From: Gammaproteobacteria bacterium
GTDB taxonomy: Bacteria; Pseudomonadota; Gammaproteobacteria; Pseudomonadales; DSM-25080
Assembly: GCA_013372965.1 (NCBI GenBank)
Contig: JABXIR010000157.1
Span: forward strand, 1 to 6,585
Direction of reading: 5' to 3'
DNA: 6,585 bases
Of the stretch, positions 6,297 through 6,585 are shown in pieces (the first letter of the stretch is position 1; each line of letters starts with the position of its first letter). The notes under the pieces are model-generated. The model ran no database searches. It saw nothing but the letters and a program-made list of their open reading frames with translations, and had not been told where the DNA came from. A program made the translations under genes and the position numbers.

Positions 6297-6585
6297 TGCA
6301 CCGCCATTTCAGATAACTGCTTTTCAAGTGAACGCGCCCAGCGACTCAAAATCGTTCGGGTATTGCGCCACGTCGTCACTCGATTGTTAATCTCCCAAAG
6401 TTGACCTGCTTGTGAACGCTGCTCCATCCAGAGTACCAACTCACCATCGACACGACCTTCGAATACGACCCACATATCACCACTACCTTCACTGTAGTAG
6501 CTCTCACCTGGGCCGCGATTATCGAATGTATCGCGCGGCGCATTAGGTCGAATTTTCGCCAGCTTGGGCGTAATCACGAGCTGAC
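6293..6585 (-). CDS. Hypothetical protein encoded upstream of mscS (5' end probably outside window)
   Basis: The frame is open from the right edge to the TGA at 6295-6293 and encodes at least 96 residues. A GTG at 6577 could be a start, but no Shine-Dalgarno is visible in the few bases before it and the frame continues to the edge, so the gene is probably truncated here. I do not recognise the family. The sequence is soluble and Trp-rich, with SGDMWVVFEGRV then LVLWMEQRSQAGQLWEINNRVTTWRN, and a basic, helical C-terminal end (ILSRWARSLEKQLSEM). Regular strand-turn-strand spacing in the middle suggests a small beta-rich fold followed by a helix. There is no signal peptide or membrane span in the visible part. 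The ATGA overlap with the channel gene implies one transcript and coupled translation, so a role with the channel is possible but unsupported. Confidence 0.75.
   Translation of the reverse strand, partial: QLVITPKLAKIRPNAPRDTFDNRGPGESYYSEGSGDMWVVFEGRVDGELVLWMEQRSQAGQLWEINNRVTTWRNTRTILSRWARSLEKQLSEMAVQ

Overview
The window looks like chromosomal DNA from a proteobacterium, most likely a marine or aquatic gammaproteobacterium. This is judged from moderate GC content, Shine-Dalgarno style starts, tight ATGA gene junctions and protein families, not from any marker gene. No rRNA, tRNA, CRISPR array, transposase or prophage gene is visible, and coding density is about 97%.

Layout. Positions 1-500 (minus) hold the N-terminal 166 residues of an ECF sigma factor resembling the RpoE/ChrR (singlet-oxygen) class; its C-terminus and any anti-sigma partner lie off the left edge. 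Positions 501-654 are a divergent control region with an inverted repeat, a tandem heptamer and a possible promoter. Positions 655-5096 (plus) are a five-gene operon: NTF2-like protein, short-chain dehydrogenase (SDR), FAD-dependent amine-oxidase-like protein, DUF1365 protein, and a cyclopropane-fatty-acid-synthase (CFA) family methyltransferase. All four internal junctions overlap (three ATGA, one 7-nt overlap with a GTG start), so the genes should be co-transcribed and translationally coupled. Positions 5097-5150 hold a convergent terminator region with two mutually exclusive hairpins. Positions 5133-6585 (minus) hold an MscS-family channel and, overlapping its start by ATGA, the end of an unrecognised small protein that runs off the right edge.

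How it fits together. The sigma factor probably controls the divergent operon and perhaps itself. The operon looks like a stress-induced module that modifies acyl chains already in membrane phospholipids. The CFA-family enzyme would methylate an unsaturated chain using S-adenosylmethionine, and the flavoprotein, DUF1365 protein, SDR and NTF2-like protein would carry out or support later redox steps. Related genes belong to the singlet-oxygen sigma-E regulon of Rhodobacter sphaeroides, where a CFA homologue takes part in making methylated and furan fatty acids. The CFA-family protein here lacks two of the bicarbonate-site residues of true cyclopropane synthases (Cys to Ser, His to Gln by my hand alignment), so its product may be a methyl-branched unsaturated chain and not a cyclopropane. 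That is the most interesting point in the window, and it is an inference.
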